This document shows, piece by piece, positions 22,470 to 36,960 of a stretch of 64,000 nt of DNA. The DNA lies in the NCBI RefSeq assembly GCF_050947875.1, contig NC_134568.1:258551115-258615114 (forward strand), given 5' to 3'. The notes under the pieces were generated by a model. That model was not told the DNA's origin, did no database searches, and saw only the letters and a list, made by a program, of their open reading frames with translations. The stretch's first letter is position 1, and each line of letters starts with the position of its first letter. This DNA is from Dermacentor variabilis. Taxonomy: Eukaryota > Arthropoda > Arachnida > Ixodida > Ixodidae. The position numbers were made by a program, and so were the translations under genes.

Positions 22470-23660
22470 CAGGGGGATTGAAGTAAGGCTTTAACCGTTG
22501 AACGTACACGATTTCACGCCCTCGGTGGAGCATATCCGAAAGCGGCTCATGGGGTTCTACGAAACAGTTTACAGGACGCCTTTGACTGAACGCACGGTAG
22601 GGACCCAGGTACTTGGAAAGGAGTTTGGGTGAAAGCCCAGGGCTGGCGGCGAGAACCCAAAGCCAGACTAGGGAGTCAGGGGCATAGGGTGCAGGAGAGG
22701 AGGATAAATAGACGGAGCGACAGGGAGGGGTTGCAGGAATGTCGGGAATATCCTGACGGTGTTTCTGTCGCTGCTAGTCTTCCGAAGTAAATGCGCGGGC
22801 GACCTTTCAGCACTCTTCCGTGTGTGCAGCAGCTTCGGACAGGGTAATAGCCTCCGTCGTGTCAGGGCGATACGGAAGGATGGTATCCATTGTGCAGGAA
22901 GGCTTGCGTCTGTAAAGAAGAGACAACCGGGAAAATCCCGTATAGTGGTCTGCGTGGCGGTATTATAAGCAAATGTCGCGAAGGGTAGAACGCGGTCCCA
23001 ATTGGTCTGGTCAGATGCGACGTACATACATGGCTAACATGTCGCCAAGAGTGCGGTTAAAACGCTCAGTCAGCCCATTAGTCTGCGGGTCCTAGGCAGT
23101 AGTGGTACGGTCAGAGAGAAAGACACGGCATCTGTCGCTCAGCACTTTTCTGGGGGCTCCATGTTGAAGTGTGATGTTATACGCAGAAGCAACCAGGCAA
23201 CATCACGCGCAGGTGCGTTGGACAGAGGCGAAGTTGTTTCCGCGTCGCGCGTAAGATGGTCTATCGCCACGATCACCCAGTGGTTGCCGTCCGAAGTACT
23301 CGGAAGGGGCCCGCGATGATCGATTCCGACGTGGTCAAAGGAGCGTCCTGGGCAAGGCAGTGGTTGCAGTGGAGCAGCTGACGGACGAGGGATATGCTTG
23401 CGGCGTTGGCAAACGAGGCAGGAGCGGACATATCGGCGGACGAATCGGTACATCCCGCGCCAGTAATAACGGAGTCGCAGGCGCGCGCGTATGCTTTTAG
23501 TACTCCTACACGCGCGGATTGCGGGTCATCGTGAAACGCTGCACATATGTGCGAACGTAGATGCCGAGGGACCACGAGTAACCATTTGCGGCCATCCAAG
23601 AGGTAGTTACGCCGGTATAGAAGCCCATCACGAACAGCGAAGTGGCGTGCTTGACGGCGC
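22470..23660 (-). pseudogene. gypsy integrase remnant
   Basis: The N-terminal zinc-binding part is split: [17 protein letters not shown] (His residues) and [12 protein letters not shown] (Cys pair). The core begins [13 protein letters not shown] (first Asp of the D-D-E triad) and [15 protein letters not shown] later frame has WDRVLPFATFAYNTATQ, and the tail ends with REIVYVQRLKPYF. Several frameshifts and stops separate the pieces. Confidence 0.75.
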
Positions 23661-23689
23661 AATGCACGGCCAGGAGAAGGCGCTGATTT

Positions 23690-24245
23690 CGTGTGTCAGA
23701 AAAGCCTGCATAGAAACAATCCATTGATCCTTCTGCTGCTCCGAAAGCATGTGCGTGGCGGTGAGGGAGGACTCGCATATTCGTACTTTCGGTAAATTGG
23801 GCTGGCCTGACACAGGGGAGCGAGACAGGGCATCCGCGTCCGAATGTTTGCAGCCAGAGCGATACAACACTCGCATATCGTACTCTTGGAGGCGGAGCGC
23901 CCATCGAGCGAGGCGACCTGAAGGATCCTTCAAGGACGACAGCCAGCAGTGGGTGCAGTGGTCAGGTATGACGTCGAACGGGTGGCCGTAGAGGTAAGGA
24001 CGAAATCTAGTTATGGTCCAAATGATAGCCAAGCATTCTTTTTCTGTAACGGAATAGTTTGCTTCCGCTTTCGTGAGTGCGCGGCTAGCGAAGGCAACAA
24101 CTATATTCATCGAAGCCAGTCTTTCGTTGTGCAAGAACAGGTCAATGCCGACGCCACTGGCATCCATGCGTATTTCTGTCAGAGCGCCTGGGTCGAAATG
24201 TCGGAGGATCGGGTGTGAGGTTAGAAGACGACGCAGCGTCGTCAA
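23690..24245 (-). pseudogene. gypsy RNase H remnant
   Basis: An open frame of 205 codons from 24,245. Landmarks are [22 protein letters not shown] (first catalytic Asp in MDASG), [21 protein letters not shown] (catalytic Glu), CLAIIW, and [26 protein letters not shown], the standard end of gypsy RNase H with its His and last Asp. The domain is nearly complete in one frame. It is the best-preserved part of the element. Confidence 0.8.
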
Positions 24246-24479
24246 TGCGGCATCGTAAACTGGTGGCCAGGCCGAGAGGTCATGGTTACCCGCGAGAAGC
24301 TACGTCAAGGGCGCTGTTTTTGTGGCGAAATTGCGGATGAAACGGCGAAAGTATGAACGTAATCCGATGAAGCTGCGGAGTTCTTTTGTGGTTTTCGGTC
24401 GTGGGAATTCGGCGATGGCTTGGAGTTTGGTTGGATCTTTGAGCAAGCACACCATCTTTCGAAACAACGTGGCCAAGGA

Positions 24480-25268
24480 TGACTAACTGCCGGGCGGCGA
24501 AGCGACACTTTTTTTCCAGCATCGGCAAGACTACTGAGGACGCAACTGACGCGTTTGAGCCGGAACAGGTGAGAAGAAAAGTCCGGGGAAAAGATAACAA
24601 TGCCATCGAGAGTAACAAAGGCATGTCTGGCATTTGAGACACCGGTGGATGTTATCCATCATTCTTTCAAATGTGGCAGGCGCATTACACAGGCCAAATG
24701 GAATCACGGTAAATTCATATAAACCGTCAGGCGTAACGAATGCCTTTTTCGGACGGCCCACCTCATCCAACGGGACTTGCCAATAACCGGATCGTAAGTC
24801 TAACGACGAAAAGAATTCAGCGCCTTAGAGGCAGTTCAGCGCGTCGTTGATACGGGGAGGAGAATAGACATCTTTCCGGGTTTTCTTGTTGAGTCGTCGA
24901 TAGTCCACACAAAAATGAATTGTCCCATCTTCCTTTTTGACCAGCACTAATGGAGAGGGCCAGGGACTGTGCGATGGCTGTATCACACCGTGCTGGAGCA
25001 TGTCTCCTACGTGCTCGTCGATGACTCGGCGCTCCGTCGTGGACACATGGTATGGACGCTGGCGTAGCGGCGCATGGCTGCCGGTGTCGATGTGATGAAC
25101 GACTGTAGAGGTACGTCCTAAACATCGTTGTTGGAGGTCAAAGGTAGCACGAAATCGGTTAAGGAGGACGACGATCCGCGCGCGCTGACTCGGAGTGAGG
25201 TTGGGATCAATAGACCGAACAAACGTTCTGTCACATGCCGCCGCAGAAGCAGAGACAGGGAGAGCCAT
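24480..25268 (-). pseudogene. gypsy reverse transcriptase remnant, catalytic box damaged
   Basis: The first open piece (25,268-24,825, 147 codons) has IDTGSHAPLRQRPYHVS, VIQPSHSPWPSPLVLVKKEDG and FCVDYRRLN, the classic gypsy RT fingers and start of the palm. The second (24,770-24,531) has FTVIPFGLCNAPATFERMMD (motif B). The YxDD box that should follow reads TLDGIVIF, so the second catalytic Asp is Gly and the Tyr is lost, and the box lies across a frameshift. It cannot be active. Confidence 0.8.
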
Positions 25269-25559
25269 GAAGTCAACCTAAAGAGAAGTCGAGTCCTCAG
25301 GCACATCGTAGACAGAGCTCGCGTCAGATTCGTCAGCAGAACAGAGGCACTCGCCATGGTGCAAGCTTGACCGACACGAAAACGGATTCGAAACGTAACG
25401 TGCGCTGGAGCCCTGGTGAAAGGGAAGGAGGGCAAAGGGAAGCAAGAAGGGATGACGGCGTGCAGCAAGTTAGACGGCGTGAATAGAACTGTAGAATCGT
25501 AGAAAGAAGCACAGGAAACGGGCACAAGGGCGGAAGAGAAAGGAGGACTATCGACTAAA

Positions 25560-25800
25560 GAACATTCGAGTAGAAGATAGAGGCAAATCTTTAAAAAGAC
25601 TGCCGCAAAATGGAGTCAGCGCTAGTTCTGCAAGGGCACAATCAATAAATGCGTGATGAGATGAGAGGCAGTCCCATCCTAGAATGATGACGTGAGAGAA
25701 GCGGGGAAGAACAACAAACTCAGTGTGGTATAAACTGTCTTGTATGGCGACACGGACGGTGCGTGTTCCTAAAGGTTCAACTGGCTCAGCGCTTGCTGTA
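25560..25800 (-). pseudogene. gypsy protease remnant
   Basis: The minus strand reads RTVRVAIQDSLYHTEFVVLP, then SHVIILGWDCLSSHHAFIDC. The IILGWD block followed by an A-x-I-D-C/D motif is typical of the C-terminal half of gypsy aspartic proteases. The catalytic D-S/T-G segment would lie upstream, beyond the TG-rich break, and is not visible. Confidence 0.6.
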
Positions 25801-27574
25801 CGTAGCGAAATGTGTGTGTGCGTGTGTGTGTACCGAAAACCCGGGCCGATGCAGCAGGCTATGCATGTTCATGTTTCTGTCCGTTGCACCAGAGCAAGGG
25901 TGATCAGACTGATCGAGGTTCTTTTCGAGACTACATTCGGCTTGCGGCCACCTGGTGCCTGGATGGACGAGAACTCTCCGCTTCGTATTAATGACACCCG
26001 GTGTCGACCGTTCCCAAAAACCCAGCGCTTCTTTGCATAGCGGAGATGCAATTGCCACTTCTCGTTCCAATTTTCGAAACTAGGCAATGTGTAGTGAAGA
26101 AGACGGGGCAAACCCTGCGTTTGTTCGCATTTCTGCTGCTCGTGCTCCGTTGCTTGCTGCGTCTCTTTATTCGTGTGACCACCGTGAACCAACTCACCCA
26201 GGCGGGCACCCTTAACTCGAGACGCGTTACGTATTGCAGCAGGTAGTATATAATGGTGTACCCAGCTGCAAACTGACAACGCAAAGGCGCAGCTCAGTTT
26301 GACCGAATTTCTTTACAAAAAAAAAGAAAAAGAAAAAGAAGTGTCCTCTTCGCTGCTCCGTCGTCAATTATATCGTATGAAGCATTGTGCGCCGCACCTA
26401 CAACGTGATGCCGTCTGCAGTGCTCGCCCTATTATTTCAGGCAATTGGCCTGGTTTGTCCCTACTGGGACTAGATGTTTAAAGCAAAGTGCGCACACACG
26501 CGATGAGCTTACCGTAAGCAACTATACACCAAAAGCAAGTGACGGTCATAGCTTTAACACAACGAGAGAAAAAAGAGAAGGCGAGGGGGGGGTAAGTTTT
26601 GTATTTTTTTCCCTCTGAAACGCGTTTGAAGCGAGCACAGCTTCGACAACTGCAATGTTTCTTCATCGCAGGCATGTCACGTGCGTCCTGTGTCGTAATC
26701 CTGAGAGCGCTTCGCATTTGTCCTAAACAGTCTACGTTTTGTTACTTGCTGGGACATCTTGACTTGAGGCGCTATGACGAAGCAAGAACGAGGACGCATA
26801 CAACGGGGCATGCAGGACCCCTTCATTACTGCTTTTCTCAGGGCTTCTGCGGTCTTATTTATTTTCGCTCGGCTGCGTTATAGCGCGGCTCCTAGGGAAG
26901 CGTTCACCCGTTTCGTTTGCCTCGTACGTGTCGCGTCGCAACTGGGACAAAGAGCCGGTAATTGTCGCCTTGCGCGGTACATGCGTGTGGCAGCAGCCAC
27001 GCTAGCCGAATGATCAACCGTTGAGACTGCCATAGCAGCCAATTCCAGTACAGATGTCACTGTTCACAGACTCCGTCTCCGTGTACACCGTGCTGTCCGA
27101 CCTGCCTATCGAACTGGGCCGCCAATACGAGTTTGTTTCGGACGAAAATGAAAAAGTATAAAACACTCAGGAACACGAAATGGGGTATAAAGGCGACTTT
27201 CGTTATAGAAGTGTGTTATTATAGCGCGGAGACAGAGGACGAAAAAAAAAAGTGCGGACACAGGCTTATTACTTCAATGCAGTAATTAAACTTTGAGTTC
27301 TTATAACTTTCAGAAAAGTGTTGCGATCGCGCAATTGAAGTAACTCCGTGTTCAAGGCACGATTCGTTAGAATCTAGCTTCGAGCTATCCGCGTCAGCGA
27401 GATGTGCCACGAAAGATACTTTGGCGCTCCACATAGCATTTTTTTTTTTTGGGGCGCGCGCGCAAACTTTATTGGGACCGCATAGGGGACCGTTCGCGAG
27501 GTCACAGCGCTTCTTCGAATGAATGCGCGGGTTCGTCGAAAATGTGGCCAACTTGCCACATTGTCAGTGACATT
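25801..27574. other. no gene recognised between gypsy element and array
   Basis: Mixed-composition DNA with short GT-rich (25,811-25,832), A-rich (26,317-26,340) and T-rich (27,440-27,450) tracts. Several ORFs of 60-136 codons overlap on both strands with no recognisable domain or splice logic. It may contain further decayed repeats that I cannot name. Confidence 0.45.
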
Positions 27575-28095
27575 ATAAAGTTGTTACTTTATGTTGTTTA
27601 TGATGCGCGCCACTTCCTTTCTGCAAGGCATAGTGAAACATGTTGTGAAATTCGAAATGCATGTATAGACAGACTTAAGTACTCTCAGACACCCCCCTGT
27701 CTATGTAGGGCACGCATACAGCCACCACCCCCCCCCCCGGCAAAAAAAACAAAGAAAAGTTGATACACTGTTTCAAAACTTTTCTTTCACTGTTAGAAGC
27801 AACTCTGGATCTCCTCAAGATTGGCCGTGGCTGCTGCTTATGCTGCTGCTTATGCTGCTGATGCTGCCCTGCCGAATAACTCCCTACCAGAACAGCACTT
27901 CTACAACGAATCGGCCCCGTACATGTAGCCCCATCTCTACTATCCTTGCAATGATGTGCCTGTTGCCGGCTCAGTTCTCTACGAAATTACACAATGAAAC
28001 AACAAATTGTACCTACATTTTCTTACTACAACAAATAATGGCGCTGCAGTGCATAATTAATTTATAAAGCGATGTTTTCTATACTTTCTTTCCAG

Positions 28096-28335
28096 GGTTT
28101 CGGAGCGTCTGCTCGGTTGGCGGCTTGCCAAGTTAGGTGGGCCAGTTCTGGAGAATGTGCAATAGTGAACTGTTCTGACCCGGACATGTTGGATGAAAAG
28201 TGGGCCGGTTCCGGACACAGCAATCCCCAACCGCGCAGATCACTTGGGTAATGTGGCGGGGGCTTCCGCATGTCGCTGATTTGCCGGGCAGTGACGGAAT
28301 CTCTGTGCTGCGAAAAGCGTTGCAGAGCATGAACT
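28096..28335 (+). pseudogene. block a exon-like segment, frame broken (U1 copy)
   Basis: It follows a conserved acceptor (CTATACTTTCTTTCCAG). The protein begins GFGASARLAACQVRWASSGE like the U3 and U6 copies. A 2-nt deletion near 28,218 then shifts the frame and a stop follows, so this copy is dead. Unlike U3 and U6 it is not interrupted by the I-group LINE; the sequence continues smoothly into block b. Confidence 0.5.
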
Positions 28336-28369
28336 CATGTATGCCAAGTAATAGACCTCTTCACAAAAG

Positions 28370-28830
28370 CTTGGCTTAACGTAGACTACAAATTGTGCGT
28401 AGTATATGCACAATCTCTTTTCCCTTTCTCTTCTTATCGCCTGGCATGCTCTTGTCTTGCCTTGTCTTGTGCCCCAGACAGTGGCGCATACCCACTATGG
28501 GGGATTGGCCAAGAGCATTGGCATGCTCTGTAACTGTAGCAGCCTCGTGCCGCAGCCGCGTGTTGTCTGCGTCTTCGACGAATGTCGTTGGTGCGCTCTT
28601 GTAGCCACTCCGCGTGGTCGTTTTCTTCTTCGTAAGGTCTCCACACTCTGTGCACTGTACCGAGCACATCGAACAGATTTGATTTTGAAAACAAAAGGTG
28701 AGGTGGGAGGCGATACCTCAGAAAAAGGTTGCGCCAATGCAGTATACGGACCAACCGAACGATGAAAGTTCCAGAATATGAAGAAGTCGGGAGATTATTA
28801 GCGATCAAGCACTCGCCATTAGTTATTGGA
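28370..28830. other. block b (U1 copy), conserved but unassigned
   Basis: Matches 43,440-43,860. Both strands have open frames: minus CSVQCTECGDLTKKKTTTRSG, plus FLLRKVSTLCALYRAHRTDL. Neither has an indel test that would choose between them. U1 carries an extra ~60 bp (about 28,440-28,530) with the GGCGCATACCCAC..GGGGATTGGCCAAGAG phrase of a tick-type repeat, absent from U3. Confidence 0.4.
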
Positions 28831-28984
28831 AGATGAAGAGGAGGAAGGAGAACAGTATCAACGAGAAAACCTTGTCAGAAATATTTAATACCTATTTTTG
28901 CTTGCTTTCTGTTTCTAAGTATTATTTTCGCACCTTTTTACTTTTAATGCAACGCAATAGTCACTTTGTTTTTTCTGCAAACAG

Positions 28985-30180
28985 CAAACGTCGGCAAGCA
29001 CCGTGTAATCTCGTATCGGCACCAGCATCAATGCGATCCCAGGCCAGTCAGCCATTCCAAATACGTGTCATTAATCCCGATAGAACATGAAGAGCATCAT
29101 GCCGTACGGCGAACATTACGACAACTTTCTCCACTACGTGTGGGGTAGACGACTGGACGTCCACAGGTCATGCGACGCGGTGAGCCCTGTTGAGATTTGC
29201 CCGCTGTGTGCGTCACGGCGAGGTCGAACCGAGTGGTGGTCGCGCGCGCATTCGAGCTTTAAAATACCAGGCCGAGAACCCTGCAGCTGCACTGCACGTC
29301 CAACCTAGAGGTCAGCTCCGAGGAGACATGCTCGCTGTGCGGCGACGTTACGGCACGAGACCGAGAGAAGAACGCCCTCGCCTTTGAGCTCGCGGAGACC
29401 TGGCGGGGAGCCCTGCTTCTGCGCCCCACGTCCACCGTAAGGGCAGACAGGGACCCGAAGACCGCCGCTCGCGAGGCATCGTTTCCTTACCTCGCGGCTT
29501 TCGTGTCGTCACCGCTGCATCCAGGAGGTGGACGTGCGATGCGCTGCTCGCGCCAGCTCTACCGCGCACCAACCATCCTTCCCCGCCCGTATTCGTCCTA
29601 CGTCACCGTCGCTGGCTCATCGCAGGCTCCGCTTGCAGAACGTCTCCGGGAGCTTCGCGGTGCTCGTCTGGATTTCCGAGGCGGGGACACTGACACCTCC
29701 CACGAGAAGATATTCACCGACGTTGCCAAGGATGGCCAGAATTTCACTGCCGATATAGACATGCTTCCCAAGCGCAACCGTCAAACGCTCGAAAGGGTAC
29801 ATCTGAGCATCTGCGCATCTGCGAACACCGGCCGCAGAGGCGTGACGAGAGCATGGTTGGAAGCGTCGTCGCCAGGGAGTTCCTGACGCCCAAGTCGCCC
29901 CACAATAACTGTCGAATTCCGGACATTGTTGCGGCCTCAACGCAGATACGCACGATGTCTGCTCTAAAGGAAGTCATTGCCTGAACAGCGATCTTGCCGA
30001 GATATATTTCTGTCATCGCTAAAGCTCTTGAAACCGATCGCACAGTGTCGCAGCTCTTGCTGTCTCTACAGACGCGCCGCTCAATTCAAGAACTGCTCGA
30101 GGCACTTCACTTTAACTGCACTAGCTGTTTTTCAAGATGGCCAGATGCGTTCTGCAAATCGAGATGTTATTATGTAGTTG
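28985..30180 (+). pseudogene. block c-d (U1 copy): CxxC-repeat ORF relative, frameshifted
   Basis: It starts after a conserved acceptor (TTTTTTCTGCAAACAG) shared with the U3 and U4 copies. It contains ICPLC.., CGDVTARDREKNALAFELAE and FPYLAAFVSSPLHPGGG, as in the better copy at 50,162. Frames switch several times; an 8-nt duplication near 29,812-29,826 (GCATCTGC) shifts the frame relative to U3. The downstream part reads YISVIAKALETDRTVSQLLL and SIQELLEALHFN, which loosely resembles a leucine-rich-repeat helix. That is a weak inference. Confidence 0.45.
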
Positions 30181-30599
30181 CAATAAAATAGGTTCCTGCT
30201 GGGGCGAGTTTTATTTTTTTTTCGAAGCGCTGTAGATTACACCGTCTGGACCCACATGTTGCAGCAGTCTTCTGACGGTTACATTTTAGTACACATTTCT
30301 GTTCCCCATTAAACGGGCCGATCTCGCTTCGGGATATATTCATAGTGTTGTAACTCGAGCTTCAACTTCGGAGCATGCTTTCCGGGGCAGAGTTGTGACA
30401 CAGTCGTGTTTAAAGCACCTCCTGGACAAAGCTTAATTTCCCCAAATTCATCAGCAATTGTTTCTCGAACTTTCTTCGCTAAAGCAAGAGTCGCGGATTG
30501 CTGTTTCTATGTGTCTGAAGAACCTTAGAACACTCCCTAAGCTCGGCTGTGGAGGTTTAAGAAAATGTTAGTGCGGATCAGAACTCTGTCCATCGCTTT

Positions 30600-31500
30600 C
30601 AGCCTAGCATCGGCTGCTCACTGGAAGCTTTAAAGAATGTTTTAATGGAATTATAGCATTCTTAGGATACTTCACGCAATATCCGGTGTCAATATGCCTA
30701 TTCATCTGTTTTCCAGCGAATTTGGTCACTGTGTAAACATCGGTCAGTTTGGGTCTATGCTATAATGTGCAGATCATCGGACTACTGTGCTGGAGAACTG
30801 AGTTTAAAAACAACCGAAGGACCCAAATCAATGGATATGTGACGCTGCGTATGTGCGGTTTGTTTTTTTGTTTTTCTTTGTTCTTGTCTCATATACTGGC
30901 TCATACCAAGCATGCGAGATTGGCCAAAAATAGGGTGAGTTATGAAAATGATTAGACGAGTCTAAAAGCGGCACAGTTGAGAACATTTGAATAACTAAAG
31001 AGAACGAAATCATAAAAATTCGAGGAATCACTTTCGCGCCAATTTGGGTCACTTGGTATGTGTCAGTGGCTATGTGCCACTCTTCAATGAACCGCTTTCA
31101 AGTCAACTTGGCTCACTCATATGCGCTGCTATTCAATAAAATAAACAAATTTAAAATTTATCCGGTGCTTGGTGGAACGCCAACCTGCTTTACATATATA
31201 AACAAACACACGCCACTCATGTGCATTTCAGAGTTGGCAGTACTTTGGGCCCGTACAACGTTTTTATGCCTATTGGATAAACCTCGACATTCACTGTGAG
31301 ATGGGGATTGCCGAACTTCAATTCCGTGCATGCTTTTCCGAGTCCAGCCCCTTTTTCTTGCGGACAAGCCACTCTCACCGTTTTCGTAGGCCGATGCCGG
31401 TGATGTGCCGTTAAAACTTATCAGCCATAAGGGTGACTGGGTACGCTCACTCCGTTACTGCACTAGATTACTGCACTGGGACCTTAGGCGGGAGCTAGTC
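30600..31500. other. block e (U1 copy), non-coding spacer
   Basis: Nearly identical to 52,920-53,820 and more distantly related to 45,530-47,080. No convincing ORF. It includes the phrase TGGCTCATACCAAGC...GATTGGCCAAAAATAGGG, a piece of a tick-type repeat. Confidence 0.5.
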
Positions 31501-31852
31501 ACGCTGTTTGTTCAGTTTTTTCTATGCCTCTGTCATCTTTATGATGAAACAAGCGAAGTATTATTACAAATCTGCCGTTAAGCGCGCGATCCCGTTCATC
31601 GCAGCACATGCAGATAATAAGTTCCAAATGAAATATAGCATTCCACTGAAACATTTGTTGAGTTCGTCTGAAGATCCAATGCCAGCAACAAGTTATACAT
31701 CAACATTTTCATGTTACGGTTTGTCACATAAGGAGCCCACGGCTCATCTGCCTATTAGAGGACGGTGCTGGTGGCTCTGCGACGTGACAATGGAGATACG
31801 AACGTCTATGTCTCCACCTGAGACAATTCAGTAGATGGGCAAGCTTTGTCAA

Positions 31853-32140
31853 TTAGAATGACTTTACACGTTGACCAGTATTAGCTAATAAATGCCACAA
31901 TGACCAGCTCCGCTGAGCCCAAGCCGGTTTTGTTTCAAGAGCTCTCAGAATCTCACAAGCGGTGATCAAATAAACTAGTTTGATCCTGGAACAGAATAGA
32001 GCTTGCGAGTTCGCAGCATCCCAGATCATTTCCAAAGAAAGCGAAATGTATTCACTCTTCTGCGCAGTTATTCTGGCGTGTTGTCTCCACCAGCCGACAA
32101 CGTCTGCTAGAGACATCTCAGCGTAATTGATGCCAGTCAT
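31853..32140 (-). other. block f minus-strand ORF (U1 copy), INYAE family
   Basis: A 95-codon minus-strand frame: TGINYAEMSLADVVGWWRQH, ITAQK.., YLITACEILRALETKPAWAQ. The same block occurs at 37,743, 47,576, 54,169 and 59,438. Between U1/U4 and U2/U5 copies a 2-nt and a later 1-nt length change together restore the frame, so the ends agree but the middle (about 25 residues) is read in a different frame. Function unknown; it could be an exon or a decayed coding piece. Confidence 0.35.
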
Positions 32141-32431
32141 AAGTCACACCGTAGAAGGCGTAAGTGGTTCTTCATTGAAGGAGGAAAAAGGCTCAGCCAA
32201 TGCATCACATTTTTTACTTTGATATAATAAAAAGAACTTATAAACTTTTGGCGCAAACGTGCATCCTCACACTAATCGCGACAATGCGGAAGAGGACGGC
32301 ACAATCTTCTGCAGCCGATACCCGTTCCTTTGTAGCTGGCGCCGAACGCCTGGCAGGTGCGTGCTTGCGGTGCTATGCCGCAGTGCAGCCAGCAGCCGAC
32401 GACGATGGCTGACCTTTGCCTGGGGCGCCGT

Positions 32432-33499
32432 CTACAGAGCCTTCGGTCTCCCGGATTCCGACCTGGTCGAGCGGCGACGTGCCCGCAGACGAGTCGCCTT
32501 CGTCTCCCAGGAGCGGGGGTGTCGCTGATTATCAAGCCTTGTTAGGTCATTCTGCGTTCCAGGCTGTTTGAATGCGTGAGCAGCCGTTAACTGATCGGTG
32601 GGCACGGCGTTTTCACTGTTGGCCCCTCGCACTGATGGTGGCAGAGGACCGGGGAACCGGTGCACGTCGATGGGCCGCGCAGCCGAGCGAGCCGACGGCA
32701 TGGCCGTGCGAGTGGCCGAACTTATAGGGAGCGGCATTCCCTGACCAGAGCCCGAATAGCTGCCCCGGGCAGCGCTGGTTGCACGGCGTTCGTTCCTTTG
32801 CGGCGGCGGAAGATGTTGTTTCTGCTGGAACTGCGGCGTACCTCCACCCTGGGCCACGGCCGTGGAAATGCTCGGCTGCTTCTGCTTGTCCCCAGAAGTG
32901 CAATCCTTGAGCTTTCTGGCAGTCGCCTTGGTCCTGCACGCATGCCTCTTGCACCGCTTGGTCTCACGCGGATTGCATACGTATCCCGGATGCTTCCTTC
33001 TGCGGACGGCGGCAGCTGTGGCCGCCTTGCGCTGGCGAGGCTCCTTGTCGACGACGCTGAGGGAACGCCACAGCTTGCCCGGGCGGCTGCTCGCGCGCTG
33101 GCTGTTCTCGTTCGGGTTCTCAGCGGCCACCGATCGCCTCTTTTCACGCGCGACCAGCATCGAGGCGTTTGGAGGTCGCGGAATGCGCGATCGCAGCTGG
33201 TAACTGTGCTGGACCTCGCTGCTCGACGACGCACCCCCCACGCCACGCATCCCCTGCTTCGTCTGCCGTGACAGGAGGCGCGCAACGCTTCGCAGGCGCG
33301 TGCGGTTGGTCGTCTGCCGAAGCGAAGCCGACGGCGACGTCCGACTTTCGCTGGGGTCGTCGTCGGCAGAGCCCAGTGTGTCCAAAGGTGGAGCCGTCCG
33401 AAGATACGTCCTTCTCGAACGACGAGCTTCTTCTTCTTCTACTTCTTTTGGGCTCGTGACCCGTGTCCTCTCGTGGCTCGCGAAGACAAGACTGGACAA
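32432..33499 (-). CDS. block g ORF, copy 1: Ser/Pro/Arg-rich disordered protein (frameshifted end)
   Basis: A minus-strand open frame of about 355 codons without an ATG at its start, so probably an internal exon or a broken gene. Layout: acidic run KEVEEEEARRS, DDDPSE, then YQLRSRIPRPPN, RRSVAAEN, a long basic stretch (RPGKLWRSLSV to ATARKL), a Gln/His/Pro segment and a Ser/Ala/Arg tail. Relative to copies 2 and 5, one nucleotide is missing near 32,505. The last ~30 residues are therefore out of frame; the expected end (GQPSSSAAGCTAA) is encoded in another frame. I do not recognise the family. Confidence 0.45.
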   Translation of the reverse strand: MSSLVFASHERTRVTSPKEVEEEEARRSRRTYLRTAPPLDTLGSADDDPSESRTSPSASLRQTTNRTRLRSVARLLSRQTKQGMRGVGGASSSSEVQHSYQLRSRIPRPPNASMLVAREKRRSVAAENPNENSQRASSRPGKLWRSLSVVDKEPRQRKAATAAAVRRRKHPGYVCNPRETKRCKRHACRTKATARKLKDCTSGDKQKQPSISTAVAQGGGTPQFQQKQHLPPPQRNERRATSAARGSYSGSGQGMPLPISSATRTAMPSARSAARPIDVHRFPGPLPPSVRGANSENAVPTDQLTAAHAFKQPGTQNDLTRLDNQRHPRSWETKATRLRARRRSTRSESGRPKAL

Positions 33500-33810
33500 A
33501 GCTAATGAATTTAGAAGTTAAATTCATTCGACTTAAAAATTTCAGAAAACATAAATTCACGGCGTTTCATTATGACGACGGAGAGAATTATTGCGTAATG
33601 GGTACGAATTTAAATGCGCCTGAATCGCACGTTTCCTAGGGTGCCTCACAATTTTCTCAGTTTAAGGGTTTGTCACTAAATATACGGTTTGCTGAGTTGA
33701 TTAATGAATCTGGACTAATTAGACAACTACGATTTATACAAGAAATTGCGCGATTTGCCCTCCCATAAGAAGGCCCGCAACATGGTTTAGTGTGAGATTG
33801 TTGGAGGAAC

Positions 33811-36304
<2,494 letters not shown>

Positions 36305-36305
36305 A

Positions 36306-36306
<1 letters not shown>

Positions 36307-36360
<54 letters not shown>

Positions 36361-36382
36361 GTAATAATAATAATAATAATAG
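36307..36382 (+). repeat. (TAA)n right flank of LINE (U1)
   Basis: Continuation of the block h microsatellite on the far side of the LINE, with two TAG interruptions. Confidence 0.95.
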
Positions 36383-36481
36383 TAAGAAGAACGACCGCCA
36401 TCCTATTTTTACAGCCAAGCTGTCTATAGCCAGGATGCTGGTATTTGTGCGTGGCGTAACGTTGACATAAAACCATCGTCA

Positions 36482-36960
36482 TCACTTTCGCTGGGGTCGT
36501 CGTCGGCAGAGCCCAGCGTGTCCAAAGGTGGAGCCGTCCGAAGATGCGTCCTTGTCGAACGACCAGCTTCTTCTTCTTCCTCTACTTCTTCTTCTTCTCG
36601 TTAGCTCGTGACCCGTGCCCTGACGTGGCTTGCGAAGACACGAGTCGATAATGCTAATGAATTTAGAAGTTAAATTCATTCCACTTAGAAACTTGAGAAA
36701 ACATAAATTCACGGCGTTTCATTATGACGACGGAGAGAATTATTGCGTAATGGGTACGAATTTAAATGCGCCTGAATCGCATGTTTCCTAGGGTGCTTCA
36801 CAATTTTCTCAGTTTAAGGGTTTGTCACTAAATATACGGTTTGCTGAGTTGATTAATGAATCTGGACTAATTAGACAACTACGGAATATACAAGAAATTG
36901 CGCCATTTGCCCCCCATAAAAGGCCCGAACACATTATTGGAGATTTTTGGAGGAAGAAAA
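36482..36960 (-). repeat. extra partial copy of blocks g-h
   Basis: It begins abruptly inside block g (CTTTCGCTGGGGTCGTCGTC) and continues through the ORF N-terminus and block h. The closest match is unit U3 (48,735-49,215), including the CGAACGACCAGCTTCTTC variant. It is absent from the sister copy U4 (58,740), so it arose after or was lost since the block duplication. It contains no complete ORF. Confidence 0.75.

Larger units (their letters stand above)
22437..25800 (-). mobile_element. Ty3/gypsy LTR retrotransposon, degenerate, gag and 5' LTR missing
   Basis: On the minus strand, pol domains occur in the gypsy order protease, RT, RNase H, integrase, and are followed by the 3' LTR. No gag or 5' LTR is recognised upstream of 25,800, where a short TG-rich tract marks the break. 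Frameshifts and stops are frequent in every domain, so this is an old inactive copy. No env-like ORF is seen. Confidence 0.85.

Noticed and set aside
22437..25800. An endogenous retrovirus with env
   Set aside because: Pol order and motifs are Ty3/gypsy-like, but no envelope-like ORF lies between integrase and the LTR.
32660..33271. Plus-strand ORFs across block g (203-333 codons, also at 38,519, 47,899, 54,976 and 60,214)
   Set aside because: Shadows of the minus-strand frame in GC-rich DNA. Starts and ends vary between copies and the Leu/Arg-rich composition is typical of antisense frames. Without substitution statistics I cannot exclude them completely.
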